From NCBI GenBank assembly GCA_004376375.1, contig SOJX01000143.1, forward strand, positions 1 through 37,332: a stretch of DNA of 37,332 bases. The letters run 5' to 3'. This document shows, piece by piece, positions 7,575 to 15,800 of this stretch (positions are counted from its first letter, which is position 1; the number at the start of each line of letters is the position of its first letter). A model generated the notes under the pieces. It saw nothing but the letters and a program-made list of their open reading frames with translations, was not told the DNA's origin and searched no databases. A program made the translations under genes and the position numbers. This DNA comes from Planctomycetota bacterium. Lineage in GTDB: Bacteria > Planctomycetota > E44-bin39.

Positions 7575-8041
7575 AATTCGGTATCACTACAACCGTCATC
7601 GTTGTGCTCGTGTTTTTCGCAGGTGCATATAATTCAACCGCTTTTGCGGCACAGAGCGAAACCGACGCCCGTCATGCGACTGAAAAACTGCCGGAGCTTC
7701 ATGGAAACGAATCGCCCGGGCACGGAATCAGCGGCAAACTCCGACCACCCGGCTCGATAATATCCCGGCTGAACAGATCTCCACATCGCCGCAAGGTTGA
7801 TAAGACTTTCCTGCGTTTCCGGTTGCGCCGGACTGGTGTGGCAAAACCGGGCGTTCGGTTTACTTCGGATCATCGTTCTTTGGGCCCGCAACTGCCCACC
7901 ATAACGGAGCAGACCCTGCGCGCGCATCATGCCCGCCTGCGCACGGCCAGAACAGTCGTCACCATTCTGCTCATTGTCATGCTGACCGGTATGGGGGGTA
8001 TCGTGATATTTATAATCATCGAACGCCGATACCCGAAATAA
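7571..8041 (+). CDS. Small membrane protein of unknown function, pilin operon
   Basis: This 156-residue protein has a signal peptide (about 1-26, ending TAFA), a basic, Pro/Arg/His-rich, probably unstructured middle (about 60-120) and a C-terminal transmembrane helix (about 124-150) followed by a short basic tail. The layout suggests a protein with most of its length in the periplasm and its C-terminus in the cytoplasm. The start overlaps the stop of the upstream PilX-like gene, and a strong hairpin follows, making it the last gene of the operon. I do not recognise a family. Its role presumably lies with the pilin-like proteins, but this is inference from position only. Confidence 0.6.
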   Translation: MKFGITTTVIVVLVFFAGAYNSTAFAAQSETDARHATEKLPELHGNESPGHGISGKLRPPGSIISRLNRSPHRRKVDKTFLRFRLRRTGVAKPGVRFTSDHRSLGPQLPTITEQTLRAHHARLRTARTVVTILLIVMLTGMGGIVIFIIIERRYPK

Positions 8042-8042
8042 A

Positions 8043-8071
8043 AACCGGGCCCGGCAGCGCCGGACCCGGTT
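8043..8071. terminator. GC-rich terminator hairpin between convergent genes
   Basis: A 13-bp stem (8043-8055 with 8059-8071, one G-U type mismatch) and a 3-base loop are followed by TGTTTGG on the plus strand and preceded by TTTT-complement A residues for the minus strand. It sits between the pilin operon and the convergent HAMP-like gene and may serve both. Confidence 0.65.
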
Positions 8072-8097
8072 GTTTGGAATGACAGGAATCTGGATTT

Positions 8098-8760
8098 CTA
8101 GGAGTCGGCTTTTTCCGGCTCTTTCGATTCCCCCTCCCCTTCGGGTTTTCCTTCCTCTTTTTCTTTCTTGGGCGGGGTCGGGGCAATCTCGACCGGTCTT
8201 TCAGGCATCTCCACCTGGAAGGAGTTGCGCACTTCGGCCAGCTTGGCAAGCATCATTTCGTAACGGGCGGAGTTCTCGCCCGACCCCTTCTCCATCTCCT
8301 GGCCGAGAAAGATTTCAACGTCCCGCAGGTCCTCAAGGTTTTTAATGGTTGTATCGCGAAGGTTTCCAATGCAATCGTTCAGGTCGTCTGCAAAATCGCT
8401 GAGCCAGTCGCCCGGACGGAGCCTGCAGACCTGCGTCATGTCGCCCTTGCCGACGTCCTTCATGACCTGGCTCATCCTGTAAAGAGGTCCGGCAATCTTG
8501 TGCGAGCCGAAAAGGCCGAACAGGTAGCTGAATACGATAATCACCACGAGCGAAATCAGCATGCTCCACAGTATCAGGGCGTCGAGGTCGGGCGTAGCGC
8601 CGGCATCCTTCTTCTCCATTGCCTGGAAAACGAGAAAAATGGTTACAAGAAAGGAAAAGCACTGCATTACCAGCGTAAAGAGAAAAAAGATCAGAACCAC
8701 CCTGAACTGGAAACCGACGTGAACAAGAGTCTTTCTGCGCCGAATTCTCTTCGAATTCAT
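8098..8760 (-). CDS. HAMP-like two-helix membrane protein
   Basis: An upstream start at 8790 is possible, but the ATG at 8760 has an ideal GGGGAG site 5-6 bases before it, so I use that (220 residues). There are two transmembrane helices (about 17-43 and 57-80) with a short Asp/Lys-rich periplasmic loop. They are followed by a HAMP-like linker starting HKIAGPLYRMSQVMKDVGKG with the conserved GDWLSDFADDLN stretch, then a helical region and a Glu/Lys/Pro-rich disordered tail. This resembles stand-alone HAMP proteins found in Geobacter-like and other deep-branching bacteria, which lack a kinase or chemotaxis signalling domain. A role as a small membrane sensor or adaptor is inference. It stands alone between a terminator and the NTP transferase gene. 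Confidence 0.75.
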   Translation of the reverse strand: MNSKRIRRRKTLVHVGFQFRVVLIFFLFTLVMQCFSFLVTIFLVFQAMEKKDAGATPDLDALILWSMLISLVVIIVFSYLFGLFGSHKIAGPLYRMSQVMKDVGKGDMTQVCRLRPGDWLSDFADDLNDCIGNLRDTTIKNLEDLRDVEIFLGQEMEKGSGENSARYEMMLAKLAEVRNSFQVEMPERPVEIAPTPPKKEKEEGKPEGEGESKEPEKADS

Positions 8761-8928
8761 TCTTGCTCCCCGGGCCATAAAGCCGGCCAAATTGGTTTTT
8801 CCGGGTCGCCCGCACGTTAAAGCGGTACGTTACACCCGGCAATTACTCTACGTTTCGCGCCATTATAGGCTTGTGGAAAATTAGTGTCAAGGATGAAAAT
8901 GTAACGCCGCACCCCGGCGCCACAGCTT

Positions 8929-9534
8929 CTATTCACCATCGGAAAAATCGAGTTTGCGAATAAGCTGGTTGTAATCGTCAAGCGTATCGACGTCGACGAG
9001 AACCGCGTCGGTATCGACTGGAAACTCGAGCACCTCGTCGGCGTGCACCGCCAGAAGCTCGCGTGCGCCAACGTCACCGGTCAGCGCGGTAAGTTCTTCC
9101 TTGTAAATGGGAGATAAAACTATCGGGTGGCCGCGCTGGCCTTTATAGGTAGGAACGACGATCTTTTTCTTACAGTTGTAGAACTTGTCGATGACCTGGT
9201 TCACCGTGTCGGTGTCTATCAGCGGCTTATCGCCAAGGACTATGAGATAACCGTCCAGATGTGCCGAGGCATGGCGCATCCCGCAGCGAATGGACGAAGC
9301 CATCCCCTCTTCATAGTCAGGATTGACTACTACCTTTACGTACTCATCCTCTTTAATCTTGGATGCGATCTCCTCAGACGCATGGCCGAGAACGACGATA
9401 ATCTCAACGAGTTTCGCCTCCCGAAGGCTCTCGATAACGCGCTCGATAATCGTGGAATCCCCGAGCGGGAGTAACTGCTTGGGTTTTCCGATCCGGCTCG
9501 ACGTGCCGGCCGCTAAAAGTATCGCTGAAATCAT
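8929..9534 (-). CDS. MobA/MocA-like NTP transferase (molybdenum cofactor cytidylyltransferase family)
   Basis: This 201-residue single-domain GT-A-fold nucleotidyltransferase has the signature LLAAGTSSRIGKPKQLLPLG at 6-25 (nucleotide-binding LAAGxSxRxGxxK), the metal-site motif VLGDKPLID and the GHPIVLSP segment typical of MocA-like enzymes. Family members attach CMP (MocA) or GMP (MobA) to molybdopterin for xanthine-dehydrogenase or DMSO-reductase type enzymes. The GxxKxLLPLG and RGHPIVL motifs favour the MocA/CTP side. No molybdoenzyme or XdhC gene is adjacent, so the physiological partner is unclear. The leader upstream is an octamer array. Other sugar-nucleotide-type transferases are less likely at this length. 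Confidence 0.85.
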   Translation of the reverse strand: MISAILLAAGTSSRIGKPKQLLPLGDSTIIERVIESLREAKLVEIIVVLGHASEEIASKIKEDEYVKVVVNPDYEEGMASSIRCGMRHASAHLDGYLIVLGDKPLIDTDTVNQVIDKFYNCKKKIVVPTYKGQRGHPIVLSPIYKEELTALTGDVGARELLAVHADEVLEFPVDTDAVLVDVDTLDDYNQLIRKLDFSDGE

Positions 9535-9545
9535 GGTTCGTTCCC

Positions 9546-9617
9546 GGTTCTTTGGTTCTCTAGTTCATTGGTTCTTTAGTTATTTGATTCCTTGGTTCCT
9601 TGGTTCCTTGGTTGTAG
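9546..9617. repeat. Octamer tandem array (unit GGTTCTTT/GGTTCCTT)
   Basis: Nine phased 8-bp units run from 9546 to 9617 (GGTTCTTT, GGTTCTCT, AGTTCATT, GGTTCTTT, AGTTATTT, GATTCCTT, GGTTCCTT twice, GGTTGTAG). The array starts 12 bp upstream of the MobA-like start codon and would form its mRNA leader if the TATAAA at 9633-9638 (minus strand) is used. Confidence 0.92.
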
Positions 9618-9663
9618 CAGCTTCGCGTATTATTTATAACCGCTCCTCAAAATGCTATCTTAA

Positions 9664-9733
9664 AATCGACAATCGTAAATCGTAAATCGAAAATTCTCAA
9701 GCCTCGGGACTCATGCCTCAAGCCTCTTTCACC
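9664..9733. repeat. Heptamer tandem array (AATCGTA then AAGCCTC units)
   Basis: Ten phased 7-bp blocks change unit within the array: AATCGAC, AATCGTA twice, AATCGAA, AATTCTC, then AAGCCTC, GGGACTC, ATGCCTC, AAGCCTC, TTTCACC. The phase is kept across the change of unit. Confidence 0.85.
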
Positions 9734-9738
9734 CCGCC

Positions 9739-9762
9739 GCCGCGTCTCCGTGTCGCCGTGTC
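9739..9762. repeat. Octamer array (unit NCCGTGTC)
   Basis: Three 8-bp units (GCCGCGTC, TCCGTGTC, GCCGTGTC) complete the chain of arrays in the fusA-mobA spacer. They lie 22 bp past the fusA stop codon. Confidence 0.75.
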
Positions 9763-9784
9763 TGAATTTGCCCAGGCTATCCAG

Positions 9785-11869
9785 TTAATAAGTAAAGCGC
9801 TTATATGTCTCCGGCCCGACCTCGCGGTAGGTGTGGGGCTCCATGGTGAACGAGGCCCGACCGCTCGAGAGCGTGCGGACCGCGTTCGAGTAACCGAACA
9901 TCCTCTCCAGCGCCACGCTGCAGTGAATCACCTTGCCGCCGGGAACGTCCTCAACTTCCGTTATCTCGGCCCGGCGCGCGGTGAGGTCGTTGAGAATCTC
10001 CCCGAAATACTCCTCGGGTACGCGGACTTCGACGCGCATGACGGGCTCGAGTATCATTACGTTGGAGTTATCGCCGCCTTTCTCAACGGCTTTGCGAAAG
10101 GCATTTTCCGCCGCCATGCGAAATGCAAGTTCGTCGGAATCAGTTTCGTACATCTTCCCGCCCGTCAGGGTGACACGGACGTTCACCGTCGTGAAACCGT
10201 AGCCGCAACCTCCTTCGGCTGCGCCGCGGACGCCTTCCTCAATCGGCTTAATAAAATGCCTTGGAATAACGTTTTCTTTTACCCGCGAGTAAAATACAAG
10301 TGCGAGCGAATCGGGGTTCGGATCCAGACGCAGTTTCACCGCCGCAATGTGGCTCTTGTTGGCTGTCTGAAGGATAAACCTGCCTTTGGACTCGACGTTG
10401 TCTCTCACCGTCTGCTTGTACGAAACGCGCGGTTTGCCTACGTTGGCAACAATATTAAACTCGGTCTGAAGCCTCTCCCGTGCGATTTCCAGATGCAGCT
10501 CGCCCATGCCGGAAATAAGCATCTGCCCCGTCTCTTCATCGACCTTGCAATTGAACGTCGGGTCGGCCCGCTGCATGCTCTCGAGGGCGTTTATCAACTT
10601 CTCGCGGTCAACCTGCGTGCGCGGCTCGATTGCACGCGAGACGACGGTCGAAGGGAAAGTTACCGGCTCGAGCTCGATCTGACGCGCAACATCGCACAGC
10701 GTATCCCCGGTCGCGCTGTTCTTGAGACCGACAATGCCGCCTATGTCCCCTGCGGAGAGCAGGTCGAGCTGTTCTTCGTCCTGGTTGGCATAGACGCGGT
10801 ATATTCGGTTTATGCGCTCGCGTTTCCGCGTGCGGGGGTTCCACACGGCCTGCCCCGACTTCAGCCGCCCGGAATAAACCCGCACGAAATGAAGCTCCCT
10901 GTGCGCGGTTACGATAACCTTGAAAAGCAGCGCTGCAAGCGGCTCGCCGGCATCGGCCGACCGCGAAACTTCCTTGTCTTTCTTCGGATCGATCCCCGTC
11001 ACCGGTGGTACGTCCTGCGGGCTGGGCAGGTAGTTGACGACGGCATCCATTATCGGCTGGACACCTTTCTTCTTCAGCGCGCTTTCGGTAAGGACGGGTG
11101 TTATACGGTTGGCCAGCGCACCTGCCCGGATCGCGGAATGAATCATTTCAGCGGGGATATCGGAGCCTTCAAGAAACCGCTCCATCAACTCATCGGAAAA
11201 CTCGGACGCATGTTCGAGCATGTTTTCGCGCGCACGCTGCGCCGCTTCCTGGAGCTCTTCGGGAACGGGAAGGCGTTCTATCGTCCGCCCTTCATCAGCC
11301 TCGTCGAAGCGGAGCCACACCATCTCGACCAGGTCGACGACACCGTCAAATTCATCTTCAGCTCCGACGGGGATCTGAACAGGAACGGGTACGGCGCCCA
11401 GTCGGTCAACCATGGATTTCAGAGCGCGCTCGAAATCGGCGCCCATACGGTCCATCTTGTTGATAACCGAAATCCTTGGAATCCCGTATTTCTCCGCCTG
11501 GTGCCATACGGTTTCGGATTGTGCCTCCACGCCCCCGACGCCGCAGAAGACGACGACCGCGCCGTCAAGGACCCTGAGCACACGCTCGACTTCGGCAGTA
11601 AAGTCGACGTGACCCGGCGTATCAATTATGTTGATCTGGTGATCGAGCCAGAAACATGTGACGGCAGCAGATTGAATGGTTATGCCGTGGCTTTGTTCGA
11701 GGGGAAGGAAGTCGGTAACGGTAGAGCCATCATCGACGCGGCCGGTTCGTCGTTCCCGGCCGGTATAGAAGAGGATGCCCTCCGTCGTGGTGGTTTTACC
11801 CGCGTCGATGTGGGCAATAATCCCGATGTTTCGTATTCGGGCCAGCTTGTCCTTGACGCGGGCGGCCAT
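9785..11869 (-). CDS. fusA: Elongation factor G
   Basis: This 694-residue translational GTPase catalyses translocation of tRNA and mRNA and, with RRF, ribosome recycling. The G1 motif AHIDAGKTTTTEG is at about 18-30, G3 is DTPGHVDF, and G4 is NKMD. All five EF-G domains fit the normal length. The C-terminal half keeps the domain IV segment SHIAAVKLRLD, although it is shorter than usual around the GYEFV-type motif (EGGCGYGFTTVNVRV). The last gene of the ribosomal/RNA polymerase block, it starts 5 bp after rpsG. No hairpin terminator is visible downstream; instead a chain of 7-8 bp arrays follows. A second, specialised EF-G elsewhere in the genome cannot be excluded, but the rpsL-rpsG-fusA context supports the housekeeping gene. 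Confidence 0.95.
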   Translation of the reverse strand: MAARVKDKLARIRNIGIIAHIDAGKTTTTEGILFYTGRERRTGRVDDGSTVTDFLPLEQSHGITIQSAAVTCFWLDHQINIIDTPGHVDFTAEVERVLRVLDGAVVVFCGVGGVEAQSETVWHQAEKYGIPRISVINKMDRMGADFERALKSMVDRLGAVPVPVQIPVGAEDEFDGVVDLVEMVWLRFDEADEGRTIERLPVPEELQEAAQRARENMLEHASEFSDELMERFLEGSDIPAEMIHSAIRAGALANRITPVLTESALKKKGVQPIMDAVVNYLPSPQDVPPVTGIDPKKDKEVSRSADAGEPLAALLFKVIVTAHRELHFVRVYSGRLKSGQAVWNPRTRKRERINRIYRVYANQDEEQLDLLSAGDIGGIVGLKNSATGDTLCDVARQIELEPVTFPSTVVSRAIEPRTQVDREKLINALESMQRADPTFNCKVDEETGQMLISGMGELHLEIARERLQTEFNIVANVGKPRVSYKQTVRDNVESKGRFILQTANKSHIAAVKLRLDPNPDSLALVFYSRVKENVIPRHFIKPIEEGVRGAAEGGCGYGFTTVNVRVTLTGGKMYETDSDELAFRMAAENAFRKAVEKGGDNSNVMILEPVMRVEVRVPEEYFGEILNDLTARRAEITEVEDVPGGKVIHCSVALERMFGYSNAVRTLSSGRASFTMEPHTYREVGPETYKRFTY

Positions 11870-11874
11870 GTATT

Positions 11875-12348
11875 TTACCAGGCGAAGTGTGCGAAAGCCT
11901 TGTTCGCCTCTGCCATTTTATGGACGTTTTCGCGGGTTGTAAACGCAACGCCTTCTCTACGGTATGCTGAAAGTATCTCGTCCGAGAGTTTCCTGGCCGT
12001 CGGGCGGCCCTTCTTGGCGCGCACGGCCTGAATTATCCAGCGAAAAGCGAGCGCCTGCTGACGCTTGGGGCTGACCTCCATGGGAACCTGGTAGGTGGCG
12101 CCTCCAACGCGCTTCGAGCGGACTTCGATGCGCGGCTTCACGTTAGCAATCGCGTCCAGGAAAACCACGAGCGGGTCGCGGTCCGGCATCTTCTTCTCGA
12201 TGATACCGAGCGCATCGTAAACCACCCTGGTCGCGGTGGATTTCTTACCGTCCCACATAAGGCAGTTGACGAACTTCGAGATAAGCAGCGAACCGTGTTT
12301 CGGGTCGGGTTTGAGAAAACGGTCGTTTGACTTGTACTTCCTTGGCAT
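11875..12348 (-). CDS. rpsG: 30S ribosomal protein S7
   Basis: This 157-residue S7 is the primary 16S rRNA 3'-domain binding protein and nucleates assembly of the 30S head; in E. coli it also represses the str operon. Conserved segments visible are MPRKYKSNDRFLKPDPKHGS, LISKFVNCLMWDGKKSTA, VKPRIEVRSKRVGGATYQVP and the C-terminal EANKAFAHFAW. Length is normal. It follows rpsL by 60 bases and precedes fusA by 5, the standard str order. Confidence 0.97.
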   Translation of the reverse strand: MPRKYKSNDRFLKPDPKHGSLLISKFVNCLMWDGKKSTATRVVYDALGIIEKKMPDRDPLVVFLDAIANVKPRIEVRSKRVGGATYQVPMEVSPKRQQALAFRWIIQAVRAKKGRPTARKLSDEILSAYRREGVAFTTRENVHKMAEANKAFAHFAW

Positions 12349-12408
12349 ATGTCTTTGGCCTCTCAGTTATAAACGTACAGGCGCCGGTACGCCGGTTCGT
12401 CGGATTTT

Positions 12409-12783
12409 TTACTGTTTTTTCGTACCGTACTTTGAACGCGATTGCTTCCGCCCGTCCACGCCGCTTGCATCCGTGTTGCGCGCGCCGCGGACAACGTGGT
12501 AGCGAACGCCCGGCAGGTCGCGGACGCGTCCACCGCGGATGAGCACAATCGAGTGCTCCTGCAGGTTGTGGCCTTCACCCGGTATGTAGGCGGTCACCTC
12601 TTTACCGTTCGAAAGCCTTACGCGCGCGACTTTCCTGAGCGCGGAGTTGGGTTTCTTCGGCGTCTGAGTCATGACGCGAAGACACATCCCCCGCTTCTGC
12701 GGGTTTCCCGCGAGGACGGGCGCCTTGGGCTTCCGTTTGTAAGTTTTGCGTCCCTTGCGAATCAACTGGTTGATGGTTGGCAT
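12409..12783 (-). CDS. rpsL: 30S ribosomal protein S12
   Basis: This 124-residue S12 sits in the decoding centre and controls accuracy. MPTINQLIRKGRK starts the protein; the universal loop TPKKPNSALRK (41-51) keeps K43. The second loop reads RGGRVRDLPGVRYH, so position 88 is arginine where E. coli has lysine. K88R is a well-known streptomycin-resistance substitution. The rest (GEGHNLQEHS, ASGVDGRKQSRSKYG) is standard. It lies 22 bases after rpoC, so the str genes appear to continue the rpoBC transcript. Confidence 0.97.
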   Translation of the reverse strand: MPTINQLIRKGRKTYKRKPKAPVLAGNPQKRGMCLRVMTQTPKKPNSALRKVARVRLSNGKEVTAYIPGEGHNLQEHSIVLIRGGRVRDLPGVRYHVVRGARNTDASGVDGRKQSRSKYGTKKQ

Positions 12784-12805
12784 TATGCCTCCATAATCGT
12801 ATCGA

Positions 12806-15800
12806 TCAGTTCCCCTCGTCCGGCGCTTCCTTCTTGACCCGCTGGTCGCGGTAAGCCTTGAAGCCGGTGCCCGCGGGTATCATGTGGCCGAGGATAACGT
12901 TTTCCTTCAGGCCGAGCAGGTAGTCGGTCCTGCCACCCAGCGCGGCCTCCGTAAGAACCTTCGTGGTCTCCTGGAAACTGGCAGCGGAAATGAACGACTC
13001 GGAATGCAGAGAAGCCTTCGTAATGCCGAGCAGCATCGCCTCGGCTATAGCCGGTTTCTTCTTCTCTTTCCTTACCATCTGGTTTTCCAACCGCCAGCGG
13101 AACTTGTCAACGATCGCACCCGGGAGAAATGTAGTATCGCCCGGGTCGGTTACCTGCACCTTGCGCATCATCTGGCTGACGATAATCTCAATATGCTTGT
13201 CGTCTATCGTAACGTTCTGTGCACGGTAGACTTTCTGGACCTCGACCAGCAGGTACTGCTGGAGCGCCTCCTCGCCGGATATCCGCAGGATGTCCTGCGG
13301 AATGAGGGGTCCTTCGACAAGCGGCTGGCCGGCCCTTACAAAATCGTTCGCGCGGACGGTAAGCCGTTTTCCCTGCGGAATCGCGTGTTCCCTCTCGAGG
13401 CCTGTCTCCTCGTTCTTGACGACCAGGATACGCTTTCCGCGGCGCCGCTCGGAAAGCATTGTCACAAAGCCGTCGATCTCGCTCATGACGGCCGGGGACT
13501 TGGGCTTCCTGACCTCGAATATCTCCGTCACCCGCGGCAGCCCCCCCGTAATATCCTGCACGCCAGTGATTTCACGCGGGATACGCGCAAGCCTGGTACC
13601 GGGCTTGACGTACTGCTTGCGCTCGACTTCGAGGTGCGCTTTTTCTGGAATCAGGATGGCTCCGAGGATATCGCCTTTTTTGTTCTTCAGGATGACCTGC
13701 GGGTGCTTGTCGCCTTTGTGCTCAATAATCACCTTGCGCTCGGCGCCGGTCGCAAGGTCTTTCTCGATGCGCATCGTCTCGCCGATGATGATATCTTCGT
13801 AATCGACGTAGCCTTCCTGCTCCACGAGAATCGGGCTCATCAGCTTATCCCATGTGGCAAGTAACTGACCCGATTTGACCTTCTGGCCTTCCTTGACTTT
13901 CATTATGCTTCCGACCTTGAGCGGGTAGCGGTCGATTATGCGGTCCCGGTCGTCTGCGATGCCAATCTCTCCGTTCTGGTTAAGAACTATTCGTTGTTTT
14001 TCATCGTTCTTGACAACACTGAGATCAAGGAACTTGACCGTTCCGGTCTTTTGCGCCTTTAGAATGTTATCAGCACCCGCACCGCCGGTGAGAACGCCGC
14101 CGTAGTGGAACGTTCGCATCGTAAGCTGCGTGCCCGGCTCGCCGATGGACTGCGCCCCGATAATTCCGACTGCAAGGCCCTCTTCCACCATCTTGCCCCG
14201 TGAGAGGTCCATCCCGTAACATTTGCGGCAAACGCCGATCAGCGTCTCGCAGGTAAGCGGGCTGCGCACGCGCAACTGCCGGTAGTTGAGTGAATGAATC
14301 TTTTCCGCCACCTCGAAGGTAATCAGTTCGTTTTCGCGTACGATAATTTCGTCCGAAACGATGTCGGCGATGGCGTCGCGCGCCACTCTCCCGCGGATGT
14401 TTTCGGCGAGTGTAAGCACTATTTTCTCGCCCTGGCGGACCTCGCCTTTTGTGATACCGCGCAGCGTCCCGCAATCGTCCTCGTTTACGACGACGTTCTG
14501 GGCAACGTCGGCCAGCTTGCGGGTGAGGTATCCCGAGTCGGCCGTCTTCAGCGCGGTATCGGCGAGACCCTTTCGCGCACCGTGGGTGGATGAGAAATAC
14601 TCGAGAACCTTAAGGCCTTCGCGGAAATTCGCGATAATCGGCGTCTCGATCACCTGGCCGGACGGCTTGGCCATTAGGCCGCGCATACCGGCAAGCTGGC
14701 GTATCTGCTGGACCGAGCCCCTCGCGCCCGAGGCGGCCATCAGGAAAATCGGGTTGAGGAACGGCACGCCGTCCTTGGTATCGTTCTCGAGCTCATCCAT
14801 CATCGCCTTGCCGACCTCTTCGGTGGCGTGCGTCCACCGATCGATGATGGCGTTGTGGCGCTCACCCTCGGTGATGGCAGCGCGGCGGAAATTCTTCTCA
14901 ATCCTCTCGACCTCGGTCTGCGCCTCCTTGATGATCTCCCCTTTGGTGGGCGGCATCTTGAGGTCTTCGCAGGAAAAAGACAGGCCGGCCAGGGTCGCGG
15001 CCTTGAAACCAAGGTCCTTAAGGTCGTCGAGCAGCGTCAGCGTCGAGGTAAGATCGAGGTATTTATGGCTGTCGGCCACGATGGCGTTTACCTGCTTTTT
15101 CGTGAGCGTGTAATTGTAAAACGGCATCCTTTCGGGGAGGATGTCATTAAATATCACTCGCCCCGGAGTAGTGACGAAGATGTTCGACTTCTGCCCGACG
15201 GGCTTATCCGGGCGCTTCATCAGGTCGCCGGTTTCCGGGTTCGGAATCAGCGTGAATATCTCCTTATCTCTCGGCATGCGGAGCTTGATGAGCTGGTGCA
15301 TGCCGACCTTCTTCTCGGCGAACGCGAGGAAGACCTCGTTTTTCGAGCCGAAAACGGGCACGGATTCCGGGTCCTGGTTGGGCGGGTGCACGACCGAGAG
15401 GTAATAGCACCCCAGAACGATATCCTGCGAGGGCGCGATAATCGGCATCCCGTTCGCCGGAGAAAAAATGTTGTGCGTGGCAAGCATCAGCGTTGTCGCC
15501 TCGACCTGCGCCTCGAAGGAGAGCGGCAGGTGAACGGCCATCTGGTCGCCGTCAAAATCGGCATTGAAGCCCGCACACACCAGCGGATGAATCTTTATCG
15601 CGTTGCCTTCTATAAGTATGGGCTCAAAGGCCTGTATGCCCATTCGGTGAAGGGTCGGCGCGCGGTTAAGAAGAACCGGGTGTTTATGAATCACTTCCTC
15701 GAGAATATCCCAGACCTGCTCGTCCTTGCGCTCGAGCATCTTCTTGGCGTTCTTTATCGTCTCCGCATAACCCAGGTCTTTCAGCCGACGAATAATAAAC

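Noticed and set aside
9713..12031. 772-codon open frame on the plus strand
   Set aside because: It is antisense to fusA and rpsG, whose motifs are unmistakable. Long antisense frames are common in GC-rich genes with biased third positions.
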